A DNA stretch of 64,000 bases from Silurus meridionalis (taxonomy: Eukaryota > Chordata > Actinopteri > Siluriformes > Siluridae). The notes under the pieces are model-generated. The model saw only the letters and a program-made list of their open reading frames with translations. It searched no databases and was not told the origin of the DNA. The position numbers were made by a program, and so were the translations under genes. The stretch is taken from contig NC_060892.1 in the NCBI RefSeq assembly GCF_014805685.1, positions 4,815,490-4,879,489 of the forward strand, in the 5' to 3' direction. The stretch's first letter is position 1. Each line of letters begins with the position of its first letter. Below are positions 11,852 to 23,382 of this stretch, one piece after another.

Positions 11852-12789
11852 ACAACCCATTCTGTGTGGAGTGTTTTCTTTAATATGTTGCTCTACTGTT
11901 TTTACCTCAGTTGTAAAGAGGTTCCTCCAGCCTCTTCTCCATGGACATTTCCCATCAGCAAATTGTTTTTGCCTCCACAAGCGCCGCTCGTTGGAGGTTT
12001 ATTCTGCGCAAAACTAAAAAAAAATTATGTTTCTGTGAACCAAACCAACCTTTCTAGCACCAACAACAATACCATAGTCAAAGTCACTGATCTTTTTTCC
12101 CCATTTTAATGTTTGACATAAACACTAACCCCATGCCCTCAATCTGCATAAAAGGCTCATAATTGGCTGGAAAATTATACAAACGAAATAGTACAAGTGT
12201 TCGTATTAAAGTGGTTGATGAGTGTATTTTGAATTTTTCCCCCAAACACCTTCGCCAGCATGGAAGTGTACTGTATAAATATAAACTACAAAAGCTCATG
12301 AAAATCAATGAAGGCCGAATTGTTGTGTAAAATCAACTTCGAGTACATTGTTTGCACTCGTGCCTCCTTTGTTTTGACACACTGTCCTTGAACACGTAAG
12401 GTGGAGTGTTTGCCTATGCAGATCATGTTTGTCTTTTTCACATGAGGAAGCACATGACATGAAGGTCTATGATAATATTTAGCAATGCCCCCTGAGAAGA
12501 AGACAGCTAGAATTAAATCAGAAAGGGTCGTGGCGACAGTCAAAAGGTGCATTAATATTCATTGGGCAAACGAGACAGAGGGAGAGAGGGGTTGAGAACT
12601 AGGGGAAGCATGAAGGGAATTGAGATATAATTGTAAAGCTCATCAAGAAACAATCATTTAAGAGTAAAGAGAGACACAGCAAAAAAAACTGTCCAAAAGG
12701 GAATTAAAGGAAAGAATAGCGGAATCAGTAAAACAAATTCATGTGTGAACTGAAGCACGATTCATTTTCTGGGATACAGTATAGAAATA
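11852..12789. other. Unassigned DNA
   Basis: No repeat or exon signature recognised. Short frames on both strands overlap each other and have no domain. Confidence 0.35.
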
Positions 12790-13050
12790 ACATTTTTCCA
12801 GGCATATGTGGTTCTTCCCCAAACTGTTACCACAAATTTTGAGGCACACAATTGTACAGGAGGTCTTTGGGTGAATTTTCCCTGCACTTAAAGTAGGAGA
12901 CTCAAACCCTTCCCACTATTACAATGGCCCTGTGCACAGCTCCATGAACATGTGGTTTCCATGGTTTGGAGTCCCCTTGAGTGGCCTGTTATAGAGCTCC
13001 GACCTCAACCCGATTGAACACCTTTGAGACGAATTGGAATCACTCGAGGT
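12790..13050 (+). mobile_element. Tc1-like relic, subfamily D, 3' truncated
   Basis: Reads TGGTTCTTCCCCAAACTGTT, then ACAATGGCCCTGTGCACAGC and CCTCAACCCGATTGAACACC, the transposase DLNPIEH region. It stops after GACGAATTGGAATCACTCG. Confidence 0.8.
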
Positions 13051-13439
13051 CTCAATAACGATTCCGATTCTGAAGTTGTATTTGGAGTTGAACGCACACA
13101 TTCGAATACCTTATCGTTTCTTGTAACAGCTCAGAGACTTGTAAAAAGGAAAAAACTTTAATTGTTCATATGGTGAAGGTTTCATTTTGATGTTTCTGTA
13201 ACGAAAAAAACTAAAAGTACTGTTTCAAAGTAACAAACAAGCCACAATTTTATTCCCATTTCTTCTTTAAAAAAAAAGAACAGTGGGCCGTGGTTTATAG
13301 TGTTTAAGGATGTTATGAATAAAATTAAATCTAACAGTAAACATTACTCTCATTGATGAATTGCAGCATTATAAGTGAATGAAAACACAGGATTTGCTGT
13401 TAATGAAAATAATCTGTTAATTATTTTCATGCATCCAAG

Positions 13440-13562
13440 TTTTCTTTTCCTTATATTTCCCTGAGTTTTTCCACAGTCGAAACTGACTCGCTCATTAGAG
13501 ATCAACTTTGACACCATGTGCACTGTTAAAAATGCTATACAAATACAAATCAGATTTGAATT
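13440..13562 (+). repeat. Family A fragment, diverged
   Basis: TTTCCCTGAGTTTTTCCACA followed by GACTCGCTCATTAGAGATCA and a GCTATACAAATACAAATC end match the 3' half of family A. Confidence 0.6.
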
Positions 13563-14169
13563 ATTACTCTCTGCAGAATGTAAGTGGTAGACTGTCTGCA
13601 ATAGCATAAATATTCACACAGAGTTCCTGCGTGTTTTAAATATCAAAGATCGCACTCTGGTATCTTTTTTTTTTATTAAATTAAGCTAAAAAAAAGTCAC
13701 ATTTTGTTGTTTTGTCGGGCTGATATTTGATGTGATCTCCGTTATTAATGCCTGTGTTCAGATGCGGGGGTCAAAAACACCATTTCGATTCTGATTAAAA
13801 CTTTCAGTGTCACAGGAGATAAAATTTTTTTTTTTCTGCGATTAAGGATTTGCATAAAGAGTCGCACGATTTAAAAACAATGGAAGGACTCTCATCAAAG
13901 CTTGCTGAAAATGTTTTAATGACAGTGACTATCTGTTATAAAAGGATTACGAGAAACAGAGCCTTTACCACATCGCCGTGCTGCCAGCATTAACACCCCC
14001 TCCAACACACTCGCACACAATGCTTCATGCTAACAGACACATAACATACAATTATGCCTTCATTTGCCAATCAGTATGCAAATTCCAATTCATACACTTG
14101 TGAATTGTACAAAACAATAAAAAATCATTTTCTAATTTTTATTTCAATATACAATCATAAATGAAAAAG
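13563..14169. other. Unassigned DNA
   Basis: AT-rich with short poly-T runs near 13667 and 13830. No gene or repeat recognised. Confidence 0.35.
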
Positions 14170-15085
14170 TTGTAAACAAAAACAGAATGGAATGATTAGC
14201 AAATCTCATAAATGGATATTCTTTTTACAATAGAACAAAAAAATGTAATGTTTAAACTGAGAAATTACACAATTTTAAGGAAAACATAAGGTAATTTGGA
14301 ATTGAATGGCTTTAACAGGTCTCAAAAAAGGGCCATGTTTACCACTCCTTTTTGAACTAAGCACTGATGACAAGCCAGAAGGTCCCTCTCCTCCTTATTC
14401 CAGAGGATGTGTTGGCTCTGATTTCCAAAAAGAAATTAAATTTTGATTCGTCTGGCTACAGAACTGTTTTCCACTTTGCCTCAGTACATTTTAAATGAGC
14501 TTTGGCCCAGAGAGGATAGTGGCATTTCTGGACCATGTTCACGCATGCCTTCTTCTTTGCAGGATAGAGATTTTGCATTTGTGGAAAACATGGCACACTT
14601 TTTTTTTTTTTTGGAGGCGTTAATAAGCCAACGAGTGAAGGGATAAGCAAAGATCACAGGCATCCAATTTAGATTTTCATCCACATTTCTCCAGATTCTT
14701 TTAAACTTTTATTATGTACTGTAAATGAATGGTGAATCTCTGCCCATCCTTAGAGACTTTGCCTCTTCTAGATACACTATTTATACCCCATCAGCTTACT
14801 GACCTTTGGTTAAATAACCTCATTAGTTGCAAAATGTTTCTCCAACCTTTTAATTTTGATAACAACCCTTTCCCAAATATTTGGTGTGTTAGAGCCATCA
14901 AATTAAAAATTACCTTATTTTTTCCTTATAATGGTACATTCCCTCAGTTTAAACATTTCTATGTTCTAATTGTGAATAAAATATTGGTTTATGAGATTTG
15001 AGAATCATTGCATTCTGTTTTTTTTTTTTTTTTTTACATTTTACACAGTGTACCAACTTTTTTACAATTTTTTAATTTGGGTTGT
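14170..15085 (-). mobile_element. DNA transposon family B, long terminal inverted repeats
   Basis: ACAGAATGGAATGATTAGCA at about 14180 is matched inversely near 15000-15020 (TTTGAGAATCATTGCATTCT), and the flanking AATCTCATAAA also pairs. The interior reads, as antisense, the transposase-derived text seen in many fish copies (TTGATTCGTCTGGCTACAGA). Open frames are broken. A second partial copy lies at 60.0 kb. I think it belongs to the IS630/Tc1/mariner group but cannot prove it. Confidence 0.7.
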
Positions 15086-15119
15086 ATATTATGTGAATTC
15101 ACTTTCACATGCAATATTT

Positions 15120-15261
15120 GAAATCTCAAGTCAACATTCCTTTAATGGCATGTATTCTTCGGTTGTGTTAAGCGTTTTTCTCCTTATCCACTCCCACCTG
15201 CCTGGTGACACACACTTTCCTGAGACTCGATACAAACTCTGAGGTAGACAAACGCATGGCT
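15120..15261 (-). other. Putative impact 3' UTR with ATTAAA signal
   Basis: Sequence downstream of the impact stop on the minus strand. A variant poly(A) signal ATTAAA lies at 15146-15141, about 115 nt after the stop. A second ATTAAA is at 15076-15071, inside the end of the family B transposon. The UTR length is inferred from the signal only; the cleavage site is unknown. Confidence 0.4.
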
Positions 15262-15321
15262 TCACTTCATCTTCTTGCTTTTGGGCTTCTTGCTCTTCCC
15301 CCCAGGTTTTGCTGCATCATC
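15262..15321 (-). CDS. impact: impact terminal exon: lysine-rich tail and stop
   Basis: 60-nt exon after a strong acceptor (a run of T then TTTCTTTCTCAG). It encodes [19 protein letters not shown] and then TGA. A basic C-terminal tail is expected: the human protein also ends in a Lys/Arg-rich stretch. The frame joins phase 0 to the previous exon. One other frame is open (MMQQNLGG...), but it does not join in phase and lacks the basic tail. Confidence 0.88.
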   Translation of the reverse strand, partial: DDAAKPGGKSKKPKSKKMK

Positions 15322-18300
15322 CTGAGAAAGAAAAAAAAAGTAGGAGAAAGAGAAAAGATGGGAGAGTATGAGGTTTGTGAGCTGAAATTAGAGCTAAAAT
15401 CCACTTACTTCAAGCATGAAGCCGGAGTAGCAAAACAACTTGACAGGAACATTTGATATGACAGACAGTAATAAAAAAATCGTATCTCTTTCTTTTAGTG
15501 CTGAACTTTTAAACACTGAAACCACGCTAAACCCTCCTGTGACTGGAATGACGCCAAAAAAGAAAGACAACGTCATGCACAAACCTGGTTCCCAAAGCGA
15601 AACACAATAAATGGAGTATTGCAAAGAAATAATCGATGTTTACTTGCATTTCTCTTTAAAAAACAAAACATTTTTCCCCATTATTCAGACATGCTATTCC
15701 TGAACCTTTAGATGTTAATTCAGCTATACTGTAGCAGCTACGACAGAAATAGGCACAGAATATGGACAAAAATACAGGAACTTTTACACCTCACCGCTCA
15801 CCGCTGCGGCCCGGGTTCGATTCCCGGTCAGGGAACCAACCCCAACCATTAGGGTTGCACAAGCCAGTGCACTCTTAGTGCCGGTCTCAAGCCCGGATAA
15901 ATGGAGAGGGTTGCGTTAGGAAGGTCATCCAGCGTAAAAACGTGCCAAATTGAACATGCGGATCACGAATACGGATGATCCGCTGTGGCGACCCCTAAAT
16001 GTGAGAAGCCAAAAGAAAAGTTATGGTTCTTCCCCAAACTGTTACCACAAAGTAGGAGAATGTCTTCGCACACAATTGTAAATTATATCTTGAAATCCGG
16101 TGGTGTTCAATTTTCCCTCAATTCGAACTAAGACATCCAAACCTGTTCCAGCATGACAATACCCCGTGCCAAAGCAATCCCTTGAAAAAATAATGCTTTG
16201 AAAGGGTTGGAGTGGAAGATCTCCAGCTATAGAGTTCTGACCTCAACCCTATTGGGATAAATTGAAAAGCTAAGTGCTCCAGAGGCCTCCTCACCTCACC
16301 TACATGAGTACCTGACTTTACGAACATCCTTGTGGCTGCATAAATAAAAAATCTCCACAAGCCCACTCCAAAATCTAGTGGAAAATCTTCAATTGAGTGG
16401 AGTTTATTATTATGGTAAATAGGACTAAATGAGATGTTCAAGAAGCAGACATGAACCTTATGGTCAGGTGTCCACAAACCTTTGTCCATATAGTGTATAA
16501 CAGTGCAAATACTGTTTAACACCGTAATGTCAAAATATATTTACTGTTACAGGAATAAATACATTTAAACATGACCATAAAAATAATAAACCTAAATCCC
16601 CCTTTTGTTCTTTTTATTTATTTATTTTTTACAGCTAGCAAGTTTTACTAGCTAGGTCTTTTTTTAGCACTAGCCTAGCATGGAAAATGGAAACTAACAT
16701 TACCTCAGCAAAGCTATGCTAGTTAGGATAGCTAGCTATATTGATGATATGAATGTAAGACTTAAAGATGAAGGAATATTCTTGGATACAATAGATGAAG
16801 GACTTTGATTTGTTGCCATGTTAGCAAACCTGGAGAATGAATGCTAACACACTTCGTCTGTCTTCCTGGATGTAAATGCTGCTGGAGTTGTATGTATGCC
16901 ATATTCTAGTTTTTTCATTATTCCATTTCTTTTTTTAAATTCTATTTTATGTCACTGTGCAGTCAAAAAAACACTGCATGGCTGTGTATGGTTATGTATT
17001 TGGCAAATGAAAAACAAATGTCAATTTACATTAAGTTAGTATCGCTAGCAATGATAATTAGCTAGATATATTTGGAGGAATATAATGGTTAGGTAAGCTT
17101 TCATTTGCTTAGATACAGTACCTAATGTAAAGCTAGGTAACTATATGATGACAATGATATCAGTGTTGTAAGACATATGGGTGTTGGGGCTTTTATAATT
17201 AAAGGTAGAGAAGGGCGTATAGAGCTTGTGCATGGGGTGGATAGCATGGGGTGTATGGCAACAGGGATTAACAAGATTATGTTCAAGAACTGCATATTTA
17301 CAACTGCAGGAGGGAGTCTCTCACCATGGGGAGGAAGTCTCACACCATGTATAGAAAAAAATATTACGAAATTGTTATAAAACGAGTTTTGCTGGAGCCA
17401 ACTGAAACAATGCTTTTCTTTTCCCTTTCCATTTTCTTTTGGCTGTTTAAAGATTAAAGACGACCTTTTAAATCTGCATATTTAATACCATGCACACACA
17501 ATTTGAAATAATGTTATAATTTAAGCAATTTGTTTGTTTAGAATGCTGGGAAAATATTTGTGCAAATCTGCAGGTCAATTATCTTGGAAATAAGTCTGGA
17601 AAAATGCAATAAAACTGTTCAGCACTTCAGCAGGTGCAGTAAAGCATTTTATCGTTTAACTCACAAGAGCACTCAGATCATATATATTCACATATAGAAG
17701 GCATTTCGTTTGCATCAATTAGTTCAGAATGACCTGAGAAGAAACCATACTACAGCCCCATGACAATACTATGGCAAGGGAGGAAATAGCAGCATAACGG
17801 CCATAAAGTTCCCTTCCCAAACTGTCCATTTAAACATTTCCCATGTTTTAGACTAATAAAGTCCCAGTGAATTTCATCAGCTGCCTGTTTTCAAAGGTCT
17901 GACTTGTTTGTTAAGCAGACTTGTGCCATGTTTGGGAAAATGAGTCACTCTTTTAATTTGCACAGTGGGGCAGTAATGATATTCAGCATCTGTGCATTTC
18001 ATAGGAAGAACACTTCCTGCATACATACGGACCAAAACATGCATGCTGGCAGACTGCTGTCATCACTGTCTTCATCATCGTCAGCAGTCATTACCAGTCA
18101 ATCATCAGCAGTCATCATAATCATCTAACATATTAATAATCCTGCCACCACAATTCAGATGCAACAGCAATATTATGATGGTGTTAATAATAATACTATT
18201 AAAAATAAAAACAGGATTTCTACATTTTCTCCAGTCTGTAAAGTCTCATTTTCAAAATTCTAGGACCAACATTAATATATACAAATGATGAAAAAGGAAA

Positions 18301-21300
18301 AAAGTGTGGATAAAGAAAGGATCGGCATATGATCCAAAAGACTGCACCTCATTGTTCAAGCACATTGGAGGAAGTGCCATGCAATTCAAAAGTTTACCAA
18401 AACATTATGTCTGACAATCGAAAAGAAAAATCCAAACAAATTGGGAGAAATTTTATCACGCTGCAAATCAGTGACCAAAACAAAAGCACACTGCCAACAC
18501 AACAAAAGACATTATCAGGGGAAAAACATGGCCAAGTCAATCAGAAGACTGTAATCCAATTGAGCATGTTTTTTATGTGCTGAAATTCAGACTAAAAACA
18601 AACAAGAACTGAAAGCAGCTGGTGTTCAAGCCTGAAAAAGATTCACAAAAGAAGAATGTTTGGTGATGACAATTTGATGGATTCATTGCATGCACACAAT
18701 TGAATGGGTTTTAAGACTTTTGTCTACAAAATTAGTTTTAACACATTTTATGATTTTTACATCTAGATATAATATGAAATGAAATATTGCTGAAATTATT
18801 TTCCACCACCTCATACTCATCCTTTGATTGTAAATGTCCAACGTGTAACAAAAACAAAAAGACTGGCCTTGCCTTTCCTATGTTTTCAAGTGGACTGTAT
18901 AAAAGCTGGATGTTAATTTCAACTCAGACAGCATATACTTTCCCCGTTCCGTTTTTACACTGAAATTCTGACACATTATTTGCTTTGAGAATGTTGATAG
19001 AGAAGTATAGAGAAGGCCAGACTTAGTTGCATTGTGTGTTTGTGGGGTTCAGGTACCTGGGGTCAACAGTGCAAAGTAATGGAGAGTGTGTTAGAGAAGT
19101 GAAGAAAAGAGTGCAGGCAGGGTGGAGTGGGTGGAGAAGAGTGATAGCAGGAGTGATTTGTGATAGAAGAGTATCTGCAAGAGTGAAAGGGAAAGTTTAG
19201 AGGACTGTGGTCAGACCTGCAATGTTGTATGGTTTAGAGACAGTGGCATTGAGTAAAATACAGGAGGTAGAGCTGGAGGTAGCAGAGCTGAAGATGTTGA
19301 GGTTTTCGTTGGGAGTGACGACGATGGACAGGATTAGAAATTAGTTTATTAGAGGGACAGCCCATGTTGGACGTTTTGGAGACAAAACGTGGATGTGGTG
19401 AGGAAAGACATGTAGGTAGTTGGTTTGAAAGAGGCAGATGTAGAAAATAGGGGGTATGGAGACAAATGATCCGCTGTGACGACCACTAATGGGAGAAGCC
19501 GAAAAAAGAATCGCAGATGTTTTCATATATGCAGCATCAAACTAATTTAAATATTAGTAAAAGATAACAAGTGAACACAACATGCAGTTTAATTTAGTTT
19601 GGCTAAAGAAATTTATCTCAGGTGTGATAAACCGAAGTTTTAAAAGGGGGGCAAACACTTTCACAGGGGGCCATGTAGTTTTGGATTTTGTTTTCCCTCA
19701 ATAAAAAAACCTTCATTTAAAAACTGCATGTTGTGTTCACTTGTTATCTTTTACTTATATTTAAATTAGTTTGATGATCTAAAACATCAAAGTGTGACAA
19801 ACATGCAAATAAATAAGATTTTTATTTTGCATGGTTGTCACATTTTAATGTCTAGTGAAAACATCAGCGATTAAAAAATGAATAACCGCCGTTATTTCTG
19901 GTAATGAGCATCTATTTCTGAACGAGGTTCACGGTCAAGTGGCAAAAAAAGCAGACCACTGCCTACAACACACCTACAACAACCCATCCATGCAGTTTAA
20001 TGCGCTTTCTAAAGGATGCCAAAATATCTGTTAAATCAGCATCATACTTGTGGATTTTGCACTGTATGTACTCTGTTTTTACCACTTTATTTAGAGTTTA
20101 TATTTTTTTTCCATTGTATTGAAATATATGCCAGGCATAACAATAAAACGCTCACCCAGCTGCTTTTAGAACAATACTCATTTGCCATATCATCTGCCCT
20201 CTGATTAGTCACAGAGATCAGTCTGAAGATGTTATGATTACTGAATAATCTAGTGCCTTTAAATATACAGTGGAACCCGGTTATCTCGCCCTTGGTTACC
20301 TCGACAACCCTATTAAGTCGACGTTTTTGAAGTGGGACCGCCAAATTCTCGCTTTTTCTAAGCATTTTTTATCGGTTATGTCGCGGAACCCTAATATCTC
20401 GAGCACAAGGGGGGAAAAATTAGACATTTTAACGTCAGTTATCTCGATCGGCACTGTGCAGCCGCAGAAGAACTCGCGAAAGTGGCGGAAAAATCAAACC
20501 TTACACATACTACAGGTGTTTGTTTTGTATACTGGTGAATCTCTGCTGTTAGTAAGTGCACATATGCATTTTTTTGTTAAATGTTATGCGATGAATGGGA
20601 GCGTGACTCTCTCTCTCTCCCCTCGGCATCGTGGACGTAAGTTTTTCGGACACTTTGCTTTGTGCGTTTGTGCGGATTACTTCAGCCTGATGGTCATAAG
20701 TTTTCAGAAACTTACTGTTTTTTTTTATTTTTTTTCCACATGTGGACTAAATGTGAGACGGCACTGTGCAGCCGCTGTTTTTTTTTTTTTCCACATGTGG
20801 ACTAAATGTGAGACGGCACTGTGCAGCCGCTGTTTTTTTTTTTTTTTTTTTTTTTTTTTTCCACATGTGGACTAAATGTGAGACGGCACTGTGCAGCCGC
20901 TGTTTTTTTTTTTTTTTTTTTTTCCACATGTGGACTAAATGTGAGACGGCACTGTGCAGCCGCAGAAGAACTCGCGAAGTGGCGGAAAAATCAAACCTTA
21001 CACATACTACAGGTGTTTGTTTTGTATACTGGTGAATCTCTGCTGTTAGTAAGTGCACATATGCATTTTTGTTAAATGTTATGCGATGAATGGGAGCGTG
21101 ACTCTCTCTCTCTCCCCTAGGCATCGTGGACATAAGTTTTTCGGACACTTTGCTTTGTGTGTTTGTGCGGATTACTTCAGCCTGATGGTCATAAGTTTTC
21201 AGAAACTTACTGTTTTTTTTTTTTTCCACATGTGGACTAAATGTGAGACGGCACTGTGCAGCCGCTGTTTTTTTTTTTTTTCCACATGTGGACTAAATGT

Positions 21301-23331
21301 GAGACGGCACTGTGCAGCCGCTGTTTTTTTTTTTTTTCCACATGTGGACTAAATGTGAGACGGCACTGTGCAGCCGCTGTTTTTTTTTTTTTTTTTTTTT
21401 CCACATGTGGACTAAATGTGAGACGGCACTGTGCAGCCGCAGAAGAACTCGCGAAGTGGCGGAAAAATCAAACCTTACAGATACTACAGGTGTTTGTTTT
21501 GTATACTGGTGAATCTCTGCTGTTAGTAAGTGCACATATGCATTTTTGTTAAATGTTATGCGATGAATGGGAGCGTGACTCTCTCTCTTTCTCTCTCTCT
21601 CTCTCCCCCTAGGCATCGTGGACATAAGTTTTTTCGGACACTTTGCTTTGTGCGTTTGTGCGGATTACTTCAGCCTGATGGTCATAAGTTTTCAGAAACT
21701 TACTGTTTTTTTTTATTTTTTTTCCACATGTGGACTAAATGTGAGACGGCACTGTGCAGCCGCTGTTTTTTTTTTTTTTTTTGAGCGATCTGTGTGTTTA
21801 TAATGTTGGAGAATATAATAAAGGTTTGTATGGAGAATGGACGGTGGTTTGTATTGTATACTGGTAAATCTCTGCTGTTAGTAGGTGCACTTATGCCTTT
21901 TGTTGTTAACAAACGTATGTACATTTTTATAGCATGCCTTCATCAAACAAATCGCGGCAACGCTGTTGTGTAAAAAACCCTCCAGAAACACGTGCATGCA
22001 CATTCTCATTTATTAACCCACATCATGTACATAAAGAAATTTCAAGCACGTTAATATATTGCCGCCATTTTGATTTTTGTTTATCTCGATCATCGGTTAC
22101 CTCGATGCTTTTTGGCGACCCCCTAGGACATCGACATAACCGGGTTCCACTGTAATATGGTTTTCAAAAAAAGATGTGTAGGATCAACAATTGTACTCCA
22201 TTATATCTGTGGGTACCATGCCAATGACTTTCTCCCCGTCTTCCAGCTTTGTGCTGCTTTTTAGGAAAAGTAAAATAAATAAAAGAAAGTAAAGGTGAAG
22301 CCAGTTTGGCAGTCAGCCCTACTCTCCATTGTCACAGAGGTGATTTTTCCCCTCATTAGCATGGGAATCTTTCGAAACGAATTTTCTCTTGTGTGGTCAC
22401 ACAGGAGAGATCAGTAGCACTTAGGGCTTAGGGGGTACGGATCTCAGGGAACCTCAGTAAAAAACCCACAACATCCCCCTACCCCACCGGTAACCATGGC
22501 AATCCTGCAGCTGCGAACACGTCCTTATTTGCACAGAAATGAAAGGAAAGAATGCAACAAACGAATCTCAGCCAGAAATCAGCCTCCTCAAAATCCTCGG
22601 ATTTGTGACGTGTGTAACCTTGAAACACAGGTTTAATGTCAGCGATACAGACTCTGAAGGTGAGAGGCTCTATAAATACATCCGGAGTGGAAGTAAGAGA
22701 GATGTCCAAAAACAAGGAAAGAAAATATACAGAAAAAATAAAGAATCAAAACCTCATTAAATAATTAAAGGTGAAAACTTGTAGATTTTGTTAAACAAGT
22801 TTAATTTTTTATTAAATAAAGAAAGCAAGAAAGTCAGTCTTACTTTATCTCTCATTTAAAAGTCTTGGTGGGCAACCACACACAGCTGTTTACCAAGACA
22901 AGATAAATAAATAATAATAAAAAAATAATAAAAAATATTTATTCAAAATATAGTTATATAATTAATATGGGGTTGAAAGTGCAGTTTAATTTTAAAGTGT
23001 AATTTGAGGGTATTTAAATAAAAATTGGAAGAAGGGTTTACATATTACAGCTCTAATATGTAGCTGTATCTGTTCCAAAAGTAATTAGACAATTTCCTTA
23101 AAAGCTATTTCATGGGCTGTTCCCTTATTTATCAATCGAGCAGATAAAAGGTCTGGAATAGGTTTTAGGTGTGGCATTTCTGTTTGGAAGCTGTTGCTGT
23201 GATTCGCAACATGCGGTCAACTCTTAATGAAAGTGAAACAGACCATCATTAGGATGAAAAAAACAGAAGAAATCCATCAGAGAGAAAGCACAAATGTTAG
23301 GAGTGGCCAAATTAACAGTTTGGTACATTCT

Positions 23332-23382
<51 letters not shown>

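Noticed and set aside
16118..16522. 134-residue minus-strand frame
   Set aside because: It is antisense to a Tc1-like transposase relic (plus strand), a common source of false proteins in fish genomes.
20270..21924. Overlapping frames of 60-200 residues rich in Phe or Lys with repeated '[14 protein letters not shown]' text
   Set aside because: They arise from T runs and the tandem unit of the Tigger-like element; the same DNA is open in several frames on both strands.
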